Shown: positions 8,090 through 16,810 of the stretch, piece by piece
Layout: each line of letters starts with the position of its first letter
Numbering within the stretch: the first letter of the stretch is position 1
From: Erysipelotrichaceae bacterium
GTDB taxonomy: Bacteria; Bacillota_I; Bacilli_A; RFN20; CAG-826
NCBI GenBank assembly: GCA_015058945.1
Contig: SVBF01000018.1
Coordinates: 124,001-188,000 of the forward strand
Reading direction: 5' to 3'
DNA length: 64,000 bases
Position numbers and translations under genes: made by a program
The notes under the pieces: generated by a model
What the model was told of the DNA's origin: nothing
Seen by the model: the letters and a program-made list of their open reading frames with translations, nothing else
Database searches by the model: none

Positions 8090-9121
8090 ATGGGAAATAA
8101 CACCAATAAAAATTCTAAGGTCGTACCGGTGTTCTTCGGTGCCGACCAGCGATTCACCCCATATCTCATGGTCTGTTTGGCTTCTCTTCTAGACCATGTA
8201 TCCGCCCGTCGTAAATACGAAATCCATATTCTACATACCGATATTAACGAAAAGACCCAGCAGGATATCGTCGCGATGTCCAAGCCTAATGTGAGCATTG
8301 AGTTCAATGATGTCTCGCCGATTATCGATAGCATCGTCGGTTCTTTGCCGATCCGCGACTATTATTCTCCGTCCACATATTTCCGTTTCGTCATCGCTTC
8401 TAGTTTCCCGCAATACGACAAAGCGTTATATGTCGATGCCGATACGGTGATTTGCCAGGATTTGGCCAAACTCTTCGACACCCAAATCGGCAATTCCTAT
8501 GTCGCTGCGGTCCCTGAAGCCGTCATGTCGAACCTCAAAGACGCCGGCGATTATGCCGAAAAGGTGTTAAGCATTGCCCGAGGCAAATACTTCAACGCCG
8601 GCATGATTCTCATCAACTGCAAGCAGTGGCGCAATCACGACGTCCTCGGCCAATTCCTCACCTTAATCGGCTACTACAACTTTGTTGTCGCTCAGGATCA
8701 GGATTACCTCAACGTCATCTGCAAGAACAAAGTCCATTACCTGCCGCGTCGTTGGAACATGGAGACCATCAAGCCCTGGAACGTCGAACGCAAACACTTC
8801 GGCATCGTTCATTACGCTTTTGCCGCCAAGCCTTGGCAGGACATCAATTGCATTTATGGCAACATTTTCTGGAAATATGCCTCTCAGCTGCCCGTTTATA
8901 TGGAAATCAAGGCCGCTTTCGCCGCGATTACCCCCGAAAAGCTCGAAGCCATCAACTTGGTTCCCGAAACCGTCTGCGAAACCTGCAGAAAAGAGATCAA
9001 ACGCAACGATAACTTCCTCCGTCGCGTTAACACCAAGAAAGGCGCAAAGCCGTTATTCGCTGAGCCTCAGCTCGCGGATCTCGTCACTCGTTTGCGTACG
9101 CGCTCCTTTACGCGGAATTAA
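8090..9121 (+). CDS. GT8-family glycosyltransferase
   Basis: 343 aa. The start at 8090 (MGNNTNK) is chosen over 8057 because AAGGAGG lies at 8078-8084, six bases before it. The fold matches glycosyltransferase family 8: residues 12-18 VPVFFGA, metal/UDP-sugar site DAD at 116-118 (ALYVDADTV), FNAGMILIN near residue 178, and a late HYAFAAKPW with the family's conserved histidine. No signal peptide or membrane span, so it acts in the cytosol or at the membrane surface, probably transferring a hexose to a lipid or envelope glycan acceptor. It precedes an acyltransferase and a second GT8 gene, suggesting a glycolipid or envelope glycan route. The acceptor is not known. Confidence 0.9.
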   Translation: MGNNTNKNSKVVPVFFGADQRFTPYLMVCLASLLDHVSARRKYEIHILHTDINEKTQQDIVAMSKPNVSIEFNDVSPIIDSIVGSLPIRDYYSPSTYFRFVIASSFPQYDKALYVDADTVICQDLAKLFDTQIGNSYVAAVPEAVMSNLKDAGDYAEKVLSIARGKYFNAGMILINCKQWRNHDVLGQFLTLIGYYNFVVAQDQDYLNVICKNKVHYLPRRWNMETIKPWNVERKHFGIVHYAFAAKPWQDINCIYGNIFWKYASQLPVYMEIKAAFAAITPEKLEAINLVPETVCETCRKEIKRNDNFLRRVNTKKGAKPLFAEPQLADLVTRLRTRSFTRN

Positions 9122-9135
9122 GCTATACTATTAGC

Positions 9136-9924
9136 ATGTCGTCCGAGCAATTGCCCGATACCATATATTTCACAGACCCCTTGCATGACGAGTTTTCCGT
9201 TATGGAAATCCATTCGGATCCCATCACCAAGGACTATCGGTATATTCGCGATCGTGGCTTTTGGGGACGCATCAAACGCTTTTTCACGTTCCGCATCATC
9301 GCCAAACCGATCGCGAAGATTTATCTAAAATCCAAATTCCGGCACGAAATCGTCGGAAAATGGAAACTCAAACGCTATAAAAAGCAATCCATATTCATTT
9401 ACGGCAACCATACCCAGATTATTGGGGATGCCTTGATGCCCGCGTTTATCTTGTCGCCCCGATACATCAACGTCATCGTCCATCCGAACAACATCAACAT
9501 CCCCGGAATCGGAAAATTCGTCCCTCTTTTAGGAGGACTTCCCTTGCCTGGGGATAAAGAGGCGAAAAAGAACTTCGAGGACGCGATCAATACCAGGGTG
9601 AAACAACATCAGCCGATCGTCATCTACCCTGAGGCCCACATTTGGCCTTACTACACGGGTATTCGACCCTTCGTTAACGATTCGTTCACCTATCCCGTCT
9701 ATTACGGCGCCCCCGTGTTCTGCTTCACCAACACATACCATCGCCGCAAAAACGGCAAAGTCCGCATCCGCACCTATGTCGACGGACCGTTCTTCGCCGA
9801 TTACGAAATCCCTGCGAAAGAAGCCCGCGAAGCACTGCGTAACGAAGTCTATAACACGATGTGCGAACGAGCCGCATTGTCCACCTACGAAAAGATTAAA
9901 TACGTGAAGAAAACCGATGATTGA
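9136..9924 (+). CDS. PlsC-like 1-acyl-glycerol-phosphate acyltransferase family protein
   Basis: 262 aa. The acyltransferase block I is seen as YGNHTQIIGD (histidine then aspartate, spaced by five residues instead of the usual four), and the motif III equivalent is YPEAHIWPYYTG. This fits the LPLAT superfamily, which transfers fatty acyl groups to phospholipid or other acceptors at the membrane face. The unusual HX5D spacing hints at a non-standard acceptor. The start lacks a Shine-Dalgarno; TATACT at 9124-9129 lies six bases before the ATG, so this is a leaderless candidate. The C-terminus overlaps the next GT8 gene by eight bases, a sign of co-expression. Confidence 0.82.
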   Translation: MSSEQLPDTIYFTDPLHDEFSVMEIHSDPITKDYRYIRDRGFWGRIKRFFTFRIIAKPIAKIYLKSKFRHEIVGKWKLKRYKKQSIFIYGNHTQIIGDALMPAFILSPRYINVIVHPNNINIPGIGKFVPLLGGLPLPGDKEAKKNFEDAINTRVKQHQPIVIYPEAHIWPYYTGIRPFVNDSFTYPVYYGAPVFCFTNTYHRRKNGKVRIRTYVDGPFFADYEIPAKEAREALRNEVYNTMCERAALSTYEKIKYVKKTDD

Positions 9925-10744
9925 TTTGCTCTATTGTGGAAACGAAAAAGTCTTCGATGGTGTCCTCACCTCGTTGCTTTCCATCGTCATGCGCGATCCG
10001 TCCAAAGATTCGTATCGCGTGACCATCTTCACAATGAACCTATCTCGGCTAAACCCGGACTACACGCCGATTTCGGATAAGCTGATCAATTTCCTCGACG
10101 GCGTGATGAAACGCTATAACCCCGAATCCTCCGTCCGTAAGGTCGACGTGACCGACCTATATGAGGAATTGCTTGGCCATTCTCCAAACGAAGGATGCTA
10201 TTGCTCCCCGTATACCCTGTTGCGCTTGCTCGCCGATAAAGTGGACGGCTTTTCTTCCCGCCTCCTTTATCTCGACGCGGACATCATGTTCAACCGGGAT
10301 ATCCATCTCCTCACATCATATGACATCTCCAAATACGAATTCGCCGGCAGCAATGACCATTACGGCAAATATTTGATTAATCCACGATATATGAATGCCG
10401 GCGTCATTTACTTCAATTTAGACGAATGCAGGCGGACCGGATTATTTGAGAAAGCTCGCGCTTGGATTTGGCGAAAAAAGTTGGTTTTTGCGGACCAAAG
10501 TGCCATTTTGCGCGCTTGTTCGAAGCGAAAATTGTTGCCGCAAAAATTCAACGACCAGAAGTTTTTGCACAAGCATACGGTCGTCCGCCATTTTTCAAAA
10601 CGGCTGTTCTGGTTGCCTTATCCACACACCGACAACATCAAGCAATGGCAAATCGAAAAAGTGCATCGCATTTTCCATTACCACGCCTTTGATGATATCT
10701 ATGAAGTATATTTAAAAGATAAGGGGGCATATGAGAAGTTATGA
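9917..10744 (+). CDS. GT8-family glycosyltransferase
   Basis: 275 aa. Starts IDLLYCGNEKVFDGVLTSLLSI, typical of family 8; DAD at 120-122 (LLYLDADIMFN) binds the metal and nucleotide sugar; MNAGVIYFNL near 162 and a C-terminal HYHAFDD complete the pattern. The start overlaps the acyltransferase stop by eight bases and its stop overlaps the next gene by four (ATGA at 10741-10744), so translation is coupled. With the neighbouring acyltransferases it probably builds an acylated glycolipid or lipoteichoic-acid-like glycan, an inference from context. Confidence 0.88.
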   Translation: MIDLLYCGNEKVFDGVLTSLLSIVMRDPSKDSYRVTIFTMNLSRLNPDYTPISDKLINFLDGVMKRYNPESSVRKVDVTDLYEELLGHSPNEGCYCSPYTLLRLLADKVDGFSSRLLYLDADIMFNRDIHLLTSYDISKYEFAGSNDHYGKYLINPRYMNAGVIYFNLDECRRTGLFEKARAWIWRKKLVFADQSAILRACSKRKLLPQKFNDQKFLHKHTVVRHFSKRLFWLPYPHTDNIKQWQIEKVHRIFHYHAFDDIYEVYLKDKGAYEKL

Positions 10745-11601
10745 CGCAGGATCCGGAACGTCTCGCCGTTCTCGCTCGCATCGAGGAGTTGGAACGCAAA
10801 GGCATTTTCGATCAGGACGTCGAAGAGGACCCCCCTGGCGAAACCATCCTCCCCGGAACGGTGGATTATATGCAATCCAAGCTTGGGACCAAGCTCCGTG
10901 CCAAGTTCGCTTTTGCCGCGGCGAGGAAGTTCCTGAACAAAATCCTCGCGGACGGCACCCTCCGTATCAAAGACATCATCGGGATCGAAAACCTCGATAA
11001 CCTCACTTCCGGCGCCGTCATCACCTGCAATCATTTCAACGCCTTGGATTCTTTTGCCATGCAGGTCGCCTATGAGCGCTCCTCCTGCCATAAGACGCGC
11101 AAGTTATTCCGCGTCATCCGCGAGGGCAACTACACCTCGTTCCCCGGCTTCTATGGCAAATTGATGCGTTCGTGCAACACATTGCCCCTAAGCTCCAACA
11201 TGGCCACGATGAAGGAATTCATGGATGGCGTGGAACACCATCTGCGCAAAGGGCACCTCGTGCTCGTCTATCCCGAACAATCCATGTGGTGGAATTACCG
11301 CAAGCCAAAGCCGATGAAACGGGGCGCTTTCGTCTTTGCCGCCAAAGCCAACGTCCCCGTCGTCCCCATTTTCATCTGCCAAGAAGACTCCAAGGATTTC
11401 GGCCCGGACGGATTTCCCATCCAGGAGATGACCATCTTTGTATTAAAACCCATCTTGCCCGACCCAACCGTCCATCCCGTCATCGCCTCACAGAAGTTGA
11501 TGGAACAGAATTACGAAGCATGGAAAGAGGTCTATGAGTCTTTCTATAAGGAAAAGCTCACTTATCTATGCGGCGATCCCTTCAATAGGCCGAAAGCATG
11601 A
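10741..11601 (+). CDS. PlsC-family 1-acyl-sn-glycerol-3-phosphate acyltransferase
   Basis: 286 aa. Contains the HX4D motif in ITCNHFNALDSF, glycerol-phosphate-binding residues in the following 60 residues, and a motif III equivalent in VLVYPEQSMWWNYRKPKP with MKRGAFVFA. It should convert lysophosphatidate to phosphatidate or acylate a related lipid at the cytoplasmic membrane. It is the fourth gene in a coupled set (ATGA overlap with the GT8 gene before it, ATGA overlap at 11598-11601 with the exonuclease gene after it). It is longer than the usual ~240 aa, with an extra ~90-residue N-terminal region. Confidence 0.87.
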   Translation: MTQDPERLAVLARIEELERKGIFDQDVEEDPPGETILPGTVDYMQSKLGTKLRAKFAFAAARKFLNKILADGTLRIKDIIGIENLDNLTSGAVITCNHFNALDSFAMQVAYERSSCHKTRKLFRVIREGNYTSFPGFYGKLMRSCNTLPLSSNMATMKEFMDGVEHHLRKGHLVLVYPEQSMWWNYRKPKPMKRGAFVFAAKANVPVVPIFICQEDSKDFGPDGFPIQEMTIFVLKPILPDPTVHPVIASQKLMEQNYEAWKEVYESFYKEKLTYLCGDPFNRPKA

Positions 11602-12362
11602 GGTTTGTCTGTTTTAACGTCAACGGCCTTCGCGCCGTGATGAGCAAAGACTTCGAGGCGACGTTCAAGGCATTGGACGCCGACGTTTTCTTCATTGAGG
11701 AGACCAAGCTCAGCGAAGAGCCGGGCTTGTTCAGCCCCTTTAGCCCAGAAGGATACGAAGCCTATTGGACCGTCTCCAAATTACGCAAAGGCTATTCCGG
11801 CGTCGCGGCTTTCACTCGCGTCAAACCCTTGTCAGTGCATTATGGTTTGCTCGATGGAAAATACGATGAAGAAGGGCGCGTCATCACCTTGGAATTCCCC
11901 TCTTTTTATTTCGTCGGCGCTTACGTTCCTAACGCCGGAGATGGGCTAAAGCGTTTGGACTTCCGTTTACAATACGAGCGGGATTTGCTGGAATATTTCG
12001 CGTTTTTGCAAGCGAAAAAGCCCATTGTTTATGGTGGTGACCTTAACGTTGCGCACAATCCCATCGACATCAAGAATCCAAAATCCAATGAACATAATCC
12101 CGGCTATACCATTGAGGAGCGAACCGCTTTTTCCACGTTGCTTGAAGCCGGTTACGTAGATACCTATCGTTACCTCCATCCCGAGGAAGTTAAGTATTCC
12201 TGGTGGAGCTATCGCTTCCACGCTAGAGAAAACAACGCCGGGTGGCGCATCGACTATTTTCTCGTCAGTGAGGCGCTTAGGCCCAATATCCAAGCCGCGG
12301 AAATCCATAATGAGTTCTTTGGCTCAGACCACTGCCCAATCAGCCTCGATCTAAGCGTTTGA
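11598..12362 (+). CDS. exoA: Exodeoxyribonuclease III / AP endonuclease
   Basis: 254 aa, normal length for the ExoIII/APE1 family. All family signatures are visible: CFNVNGLRA, FFIEETKLS (metal-binding glutamate), VGAYVPNAG, YGGDLNVAHNPIDI (Asp/Asn), GWRIDYFLVS and the final SDHCPISL with the catalytic Asp-His. It repairs abasic sites in DNA and has 3'-5' exonuclease activity in the cytosol. Its start overlaps the acyltransferase stop by four bases, so it rides in the lipid/glycan operon, a common kind of chance coupling. Symbol by family; xthA is the alternative name. Confidence 0.93.
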   Translation: MRFVCFNVNGLRAVMSKDFEATFKALDADVFFIEETKLSEEPGLFSPFSPEGYEAYWTVSKLRKGYSGVAAFTRVKPLSVHYGLLDGKYDEEGRVITLEFPSFYFVGAYVPNAGDGLKRLDFRLQYERDLLEYFAFLQAKKPIVYGGDLNVAHNPIDIKNPKSNEHNPGYTIEERTAFSTLLEAGYVDTYRYLHPEEVKYSWWSYRFHARENNAGWRIDYFLVSEALRPNIQAAEIHNEFFGSDHCPISLDLSV

Positions 12363-12422
12363 TTGGTATCCTTTGTCCCTTTCGCCTGATCCACTAAATA
12401 TTGGTATACTTTGCCTATCAAA

Positions 12423-13856
12423 ATGAAGAACCCTTTCCGCCGGCTCAAAAGTTATTATCAAAGCGGGTCGACCGATAACGCTTTTCGTCTCGATGGCGCA
12501 GTTCCCTTATCGAGGGCCATTCCTTTCGGCATTCAGCATGTCCTAAGCATGTTCGTGGCTAACGTCGCCCCGGTCTTGATCTGTATGTCCTTGGTCCAAG
12601 CGGACGCAGCCGTGACGACCAACGCCATCCAATCCGCCGTCTTCATGGCGGCCGTCGCCACCACGATTCAGCTTTTCCCCATCGGACCGATTGGGGGACG
12701 GCTGCCCATCGTCTGCGGCACTTCCTTTACTTTCCTTGGCGTGGTCGCCATGGTCGGCTCGTCTTATGGCCTTGGAACCATGTTCTTATCCATCGTCATC
12801 GGCGGTTTGATCATCGGCATACTCGGACTATTCGCAAGCAAGTGGCGCCGTTTCATCAAGCCCATCGTCTCGGCGGTCGTCGTGCTCGGCCTTGGACTTA
12901 GTTTATTAAAGGTCGGTATTAATGACTTCTTATCGCTAAGCACGCCGGGCATCGTCGATAACGGCGTCTATCAATTCGGTATCGCTTGGCCCTACCTACT
13001 CGTCGCGTTCATCACGCTTCTCACTGGCATCTTGTGGCAGGTTTTCGTCAAAGGCGTGTGGAAGAACGTCTCCATTCTTGTGGGCTTAGCGGTAGGCTAT
13101 ATCGTCGCGTTATGTTTCACCGGATATAACCATATGGTCGATTTCTCCGCGTTGACGTTTACTAGCGTCACCGACTTCATCAATGTCCCCCGCCCGTTCT
13201 TCACTTTGTTCCCCGTCCAGTGGTCCGACTTCAAGATCGGCGCGATCCTCGTCGTCTTATTGATCTATGTCGTTTCGACTACGGAAGGGATCGGCAGCAT
13301 CTCCTCTTTGACGAGCTCGGGTTTGGGTCGTGAACCGACGGACCGCGAGATTTCCGGCGGCACCGCCGCATCCGGATTCGCCTCGGCATTCGCTGGTTTC
13401 TTTGGCGCGATGCCCTTATCCCCCTATGCCCAAAACGTCGGCATTGTGAACCAGACCAAGGTTGTGAACCGTTTCGTGATCTTCATGTCCGCGATCGTTT
13501 TGTTCCTGGCCTCGCTTTTCCCACCCATCAGCCGTTTCCTTCAAACCATCCCCCAAGCCGTTTTGGGCGGGACGATGCTGATGCTATTCTCCTCTATCGT
13601 CCTCATCGGCATGCAGATGATCGCAGGCATCGGTTTCACTAAGAAAAACGTCTTGATCGCGTCTTTGTCCGTCGGCCTAGGATACGGGCTAACCTTAGTC
13701 CCATCCTTCACCGCGGGCACCTATGAGGTCGATTTCGTCAACTATTTGATGTTGGTCTTGCAAAACCCCGTCGCGAACATGTTCATCATCTCATTGCTCC
13801 TCTCCTATATCATCCCCGATAGCTTCAACAACGAAGACAAGCCAAAAGAAGCTTAA
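12423..13856 (+). CDS. NCS2-family nucleobase permease (uracil/xanthine type)
   Basis: 477 aa from the ATG at 12423. A TTG at 12411 would also be in frame but directly follows the TATACT hexamer (12405-12410), so it would not be transcribed. About 12-14 hydrophobic spans are present, with family hallmarks GIQHVLSMFVANVAPVL at the N-terminus and the central QNVGIVNQTK segment after TTEGIGSISSLTSSGLG. NCS2 carriers import uracil, xanthine, uric acid or hypoxanthine with H+ or Na+. The spacing and the acidic residue in the centre do not let me pick the base. It is a single transcription unit with a leader of only a few bases. Confidence 0.9.
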   Translation: MKNPFRRLKSYYQSGSTDNAFRLDGAVPLSRAIPFGIQHVLSMFVANVAPVLICMSLVQADAAVTTNAIQSAVFMAAVATTIQLFPIGPIGGRLPIVCGTSFTFLGVVAMVGSSYGLGTMFLSIVIGGLIIGILGLFASKWRRFIKPIVSAVVVLGLGLSLLKVGINDFLSLSTPGIVDNGVYQFGIAWPYLLVAFITLLTGILWQVFVKGVWKNVSILVGLAVGYIVALCFTGYNHMVDFSALTFTSVTDFINVPRPFFTLFPVQWSDFKIGAILVVLLIYVVSTTEGIGSISSLTSSGLGREPTDREISGGTAASGFASAFAGFFGAMPLSPYAQNVGIVNQTKVVNRFVIFMSAIVLFLASLFPPISRFLQTIPQAVLGGTMLMLFSSIVLIGMQMIAGIGFTKKNVLIASLSVGLGYGLTLVPSFTAGTYEVDFVNYLMLVLQNPVANMFIISLLLSYIIPDSFNNEDKPKEA

Positions 13857-13891
13857 AATCTGATCTTTCTTCTTTTTATATTTCCTCCTAT

Positions 13892-13908
13892 CTAGTATCC
13901 TTTACTAG
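13892..13908 (+). promoter_or_regulatory. Inverted repeat upstream of degV-like gene
   Basis: CTAGTA-TCCTT-TACTAG, six-base arms perfectly paired, lies about 35 bases before the start at 13944 and overlaps a possible -10 (TATCCT). A candidate operator. Confidence 0.4.
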
Positions 13909-13943
13909 GTAACTTGTTTATCCAAACTAGTTAGGAGTAAAAA

Positions 13944-14792
13944 ATGTCCATCGTATTGTCCTGTGAATTCCAAGTAGACCTTCCCGCTTCTTTCCTCGCC
14001 GAACACCATATCGAAGTCGTCCATATGTACGTCTCTTCGAAAGACAAAACCTACCGTGACGACGAGATGCCCCTCGCCGACTTTTATGAGCTCGCCCGTA
14101 AGGAGGGCAAAATCGGCCAAACCAGCGCGGCCAACGCCTACGACTACGAAACCCACTTCGAAAGATTGCTCAAAGAGCATGACGAAATCATCCACTTCGC
14201 GATCTCCTCTGGCTTATCGAGCGGCTATAACAACGCCTGCATCGCCGCGGGGGATAATCCGCGCATCCACGTCATCGATTCATTGCGCGCATCTGGTGGC
14301 ACCGCGATTCAGCTTCTCTACGCCGAAGACCTCCTCAAGGAAGGCAAAAGTGCGAAAGAGATCGTCGACGCCGTCAAGGCTCGTCAAGGTAAGATCGAAT
14401 GCTCCTTCCAAATCGATACGCTGGAATTCCTCGTCCGCGGCGGACGTTGCTCTAGGGCGAAGATGCTCGGGGCGAACCTTCTCCGCATCAAACCTGTCAT
14501 CGTGTGTAACACAGAGGGCAAACTTGTCTTAGGTAAGTTGCATCGCGGCAAGATGAGGAAGACCGTCACCGACTACTTCGACGAAATCCTGTCTCAACCC
14601 CACATCGACAAGACCCGGGCGATCATCGAATACAGCACCTTGGACGAAGAGGGCATGAAGCTCTATCAGGAATGCCTGCAGCGTATGCGTGACGCGGGCT
14701 TCAAAGAGATTATTGAGGGCTCTTGCTCCCCTATCGCCGCCTATCACGCCGGTCCCAACATCATTGGCGCGCAGTTTTACATCGACCGTTAA
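13944..14792 (+). CDS. DegV-family fatty-acid-binding protein
   Basis: 282 aa, the usual DegV length. Conserved features are visible: ISSGLSSGYNNA (family motif for lipid head-group binding), VIDSLRASGGTA, TLEFLVRGGRCSRAK and the C-terminal GPNIIGAQFYID. DegV/FakB proteins bind a fatty acid in the cytosol and present it to the FakA kinase to make acyl phosphate for phospholipid synthesis. No fakA is in the window. The start follows TTAGGAGT, a good Shine-Dalgarno. The gene stands alone between the permease and the recombinase. Confidence 0.9.
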   Translation: MSIVLSCEFQVDLPASFLAEHHIEVVHMYVSSKDKTYRDDEMPLADFYELARKEGKIGQTSAANAYDYETHFERLLKEHDEIIHFAISSGLSSGYNNACIAAGDNPRIHVIDSLRASGGTAIQLLYAEDLLKEGKSAKEIVDAVKARQGKIECSFQIDTLEFLVRGGRCSRAKMLGANLLRIKPVIVCNTEGKLVLGKLHRGKMRKTVTDYFDEILSQPHIDKTRAIIEYSTLDEEGMKLYQECLQRMRDAGFKEIIEGSCSPIAAYHAGPNIIGAQFYIDR

Positions 14793-14850
14793 AAGATAGG
14801 GCTACTTCGGCAATACTATCCCTACGCGAACCATCGCAGAAAGGATCGAT

Positions 14851-15783
14851 ATGAAGAGCCCTACTTTTTCTTTTTTCCTAAAGCGGTATTTGAAATACCG
14901 TTCCTACCACGTCCGTTACGCTTCCAGCAAACTAAGCGTCGTCATGGTCAACGTCTACCTAAAACCCGAACCCTCCTGGCGGGTAATGGATGCGTTTTCC
15001 TTGGCAGAAAGCCATCGCTTTTACCAAAACGTCCTTAATTCCAAGATATCTGTCGGTTATAAGAATCGTTTGGTTTCCGCTTATAAAAACATGGCGTCCT
15101 TTGCCTTAAGAAACCATCAGATCACCGCGACGGTTTTCTCCCATATCAATGCTGGCTTAGAACCATTGCCCAAACTAACGGCAAAGAAGATCGAACGAGG
15201 AACATACACCAAAGAGGAGATCCAGCGATTCCTTATGGCCACAAGGGAAGAGGATCGTCTGATGTTTGAACTCTTTTGTTATCTCGGCGCGCGCATCAGC
15301 GAATTCTCCGGCCTTACCTGGGATTGCTTCAATCCCGAACTAGGAACCATAGAAATCAAACAGCAATTGCTTGACCAACATAAAGGCAAGTGGGTGCTCG
15401 TTAAGGTATTAAAGACCAGTGAGTCTTATCGCGTCTGTCCTTTGCCATCACGATTGACCTTGCAATTAAAGGAATACTGGTCCTCCCTCCAGGTAAAGAA
15501 AACGTCCTTTATCTTTTCCTTAGCAAGCAACCACTCCACGCCCTATGGGAAAACGACGTTCCGCATGCGTATGGATGAAGCGATCATAAGGGCAGGCTTG
15601 CCTCGGATCACCCCACATTGTTTCCGCCATAGCAAAGCCACGATGCTCTTATCCGTATGTCGGAACATGGAAGAGGCCAAAGCCGCGGCGAAATTCCTTG
15701 GGCATTCCTTAACGATGCTCATGGAGACCTATGGGCACGCGAAAGAAGAGACAATGGTACATCTGATGGAACGGTTGGAATAA
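14851..15783 (+). CDS. Tyrosine recombinase (candidate invertase of the AWF surface-protein cassettes)
   Basis: 310 aa. An N-terminal SAM-like core-binding domain (about 10-105) precedes the catalytic domain. The full catalytic set is visible: R148 (YLGARISEF), K188 (VLKTSES), H256 and R259 (PHCFRHSKA), H285 (FLGHSL) and the nucleophile Y294 (METYGHA). It should therefore be active. Size and the absence of phage or ICE genes nearby fit a stand-alone site-specific recombinase of the kind used in phase variation. It is preceded by AAAGGAT as a ribosome binding site. Directly downstream lie five 10-bp repeats, then a 16-bp repeat inside a signal-peptide-less surface gene whose inverted copy lies in the intact paralogue at 19703-19718. 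The proposed role in inverting that segment is inference. Confidence 0.9.
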   Translation: MKSPTFSFFLKRYLKYRSYHVRYASSKLSVVMVNVYLKPEPSWRVMDAFSLAESHRFYQNVLNSKISVGYKNRLVSAYKNMASFALRNHQITATVFSHINAGLEPLPKLTAKKIERGTYTKEEIQRFLMATREEDRLMFELFCYLGARISEFSGLTWDCFNPELGTIEIKQQLLDQHKGKWVLVKVLKTSESYRVCPLPSRLTLQLKEYWSSLQVKKTSFIFSLASNHSTPYGKTTFRMRMDEAIIRAGLPRITPHCFRHSKATMLLSVCRNMEEAKAAAKFLGHSLTMLMETYGHAKEETMVHLMERLE

Positions 15784-15850
15784 TAAATCAAACGCGGGCA
15801 TCGCACTCTTCAGCGACCCTTCTTATAGGTTTTTGTCATTTCGAAAATTT

Positions 15851-15900
15851 TTTATCATCGTTTGTCATTCTTTATCATTCTTTATTATTTTTTATGATTG
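15851..15900 (+). repeat. Five 10-bp phased repeats beside the recombinase
   Basis: Consecutive units TTTATCATCG, TTTGTCATTC, TTTATCATTC, TTTATTATTT, TTTATGATTG. The 10-bp period equals one helical turn, so bound protein or intrinsic bend would face one side. It may be an arm-type or enhancer site for the neighbouring recombinase. Confidence 0.75.
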
Positions 15901-15910
15901 CGATTCTTAG

Positions 15911-16705
15911 GCCTCTTTTGGTTTTAGACGTTATGTCGCGTGGTTCACTACACAACAAACGGCGACCGTCTCTTATGGGAACATGAAGATCTCAACTGTG
16001 TCGAGCCTGACCGTTTCCGTTAAACAATTGGGATTTGTCGCTGATGCCGATTTCAGCACAGCCGCCCCCTCGTTTCAACGAGAGAACGTAGACATGGGTC
16101 TTGTATCCTCTACTGACGGGAAAGAGTTTGTCGCCCCTGCAGAACTTAAAACGACCAATTCCTATGCTGCTGGTGACATGGCGCATGTAACCACAAAAAC
16201 TGAATGGACTACCGCCAATAATAAGAATAAGTACGTTGGGTATGTCAAATATTTAGTTCGCGTGCAGTCTCCCGCCGACACAGTCGGGTCAAACATGAAT
16301 CTTCGCTGGAAAATCACCATGAGCGACGTTGATTCGGCTTTGACCAATTTATGGAGGGTCGCCTTCTTTGAAGCCACTAGTACTGCTTTTGGTACAAACA
16401 TTGGCCTGTATTCTAATACTTCTGGCTCAAAAGCTGGTTTCACTTGGAGTAATACTGCGGCAGTGGCGGGTAACTACACCACAACCGCATTGCCCGCTAG
16501 CGAGACTTTGCTTGCAAAAAATACGACTACATATGTCAACACCACTGAAGGCATCGACCAGTATTACGGCGTTTCTATTTGGATTGACGGCAACGCAACT
16601 GGAGCGGACAATGCCCTTGGTGGCAAAACGCTTTCCTCTCTTCTGACTTTCGATCTTGTGGCTGGCGATAAAACCATCCCCACCACCCCCACCCCCGCCC
16701 CTTAA
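15911..16705 (+). pseudogene. Silent AWF (TasA/camelysin-like) surface-protein cassette lacking signal peptide
   Basis: The frame runs open from just after a TAG at 15908-15910. It reads ...VAWFTTQQTATVSYG... from 15935 on, followed by a body that is clearly paralogous to the protein at 18952-19797 (VSSTDGKEFVAPAELK versus VSSVDGKDFYAPTDLK), and ends with the family's C-terminal motif VSIWIDG...GGK and a TTPTPAP tail. The hydrophobic signal peptide that should precede AWF is missing, so the cassette cannot be exported as it stands. From the alanine codon of AWF to the stop it is 256 codons; the intact paralogue has 255. The break is exactly at a 16-bp repeat (15936-15951). An internal ATG at 15983 has no ribosome binding site. 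Best read as a silent cassette; simple decay is the alternative. Confidence 0.75.
15936..15951 (+). repeat. Inverted-repeat site A (in silent cassette)
   Basis: TCGCGTGGTTCACTAC, a perfect inverted copy of 19703-19718. It covers the codons for A-W-F-T-T, and both copies are in the same reading frame. The flanks diverge sharply on the left. Proposed recombination crossover site. Confidence 0.7.
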
Positions 16706-16726
16706 TCAAGCCTCGTCAAATACTAC

Positions 16727-16755
16727 GCCCCTCCGATAGATCGCGAGGGGCTTTT
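16727..16755 (+). terminator. Rho-independent terminator after the silent cassette
   Basis: GCCCCTC (16727-16733) pairs with GAGGGGC (16745-16751), followed by TTTT. Confidence 0.7.
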
Positions 16756-16762
16756 AAATTGG

Positions 16763-16787
16763 AAAAAGGGCACCCAAATGGATGCCC
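16763..16787 (-). terminator. Terminator of the minus-strand cassette remnant
   Basis: On the minus strand GGGCATCC-ATTT-GGGTGCCC (16787-16768, one G-T pair) is followed by TTTTT (16767-16763). It ends the remnant at 16811. Confidence 0.65.
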
Positions 16788-16810
16788 AGTAAACTATTGA
16801 CTGACTGTCC

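Noticed and set aside
14851-15783. Integrase of a prophage or integrative element
   Set aside because: No phage structural, replication or conjugation genes, and no tRNA or att-like direct repeat was found nearby.
15851-15900. CRISPR-like repeat array
   Set aside because: Units are 10 bp and contiguous, without spacers, and no cas genes are nearby.
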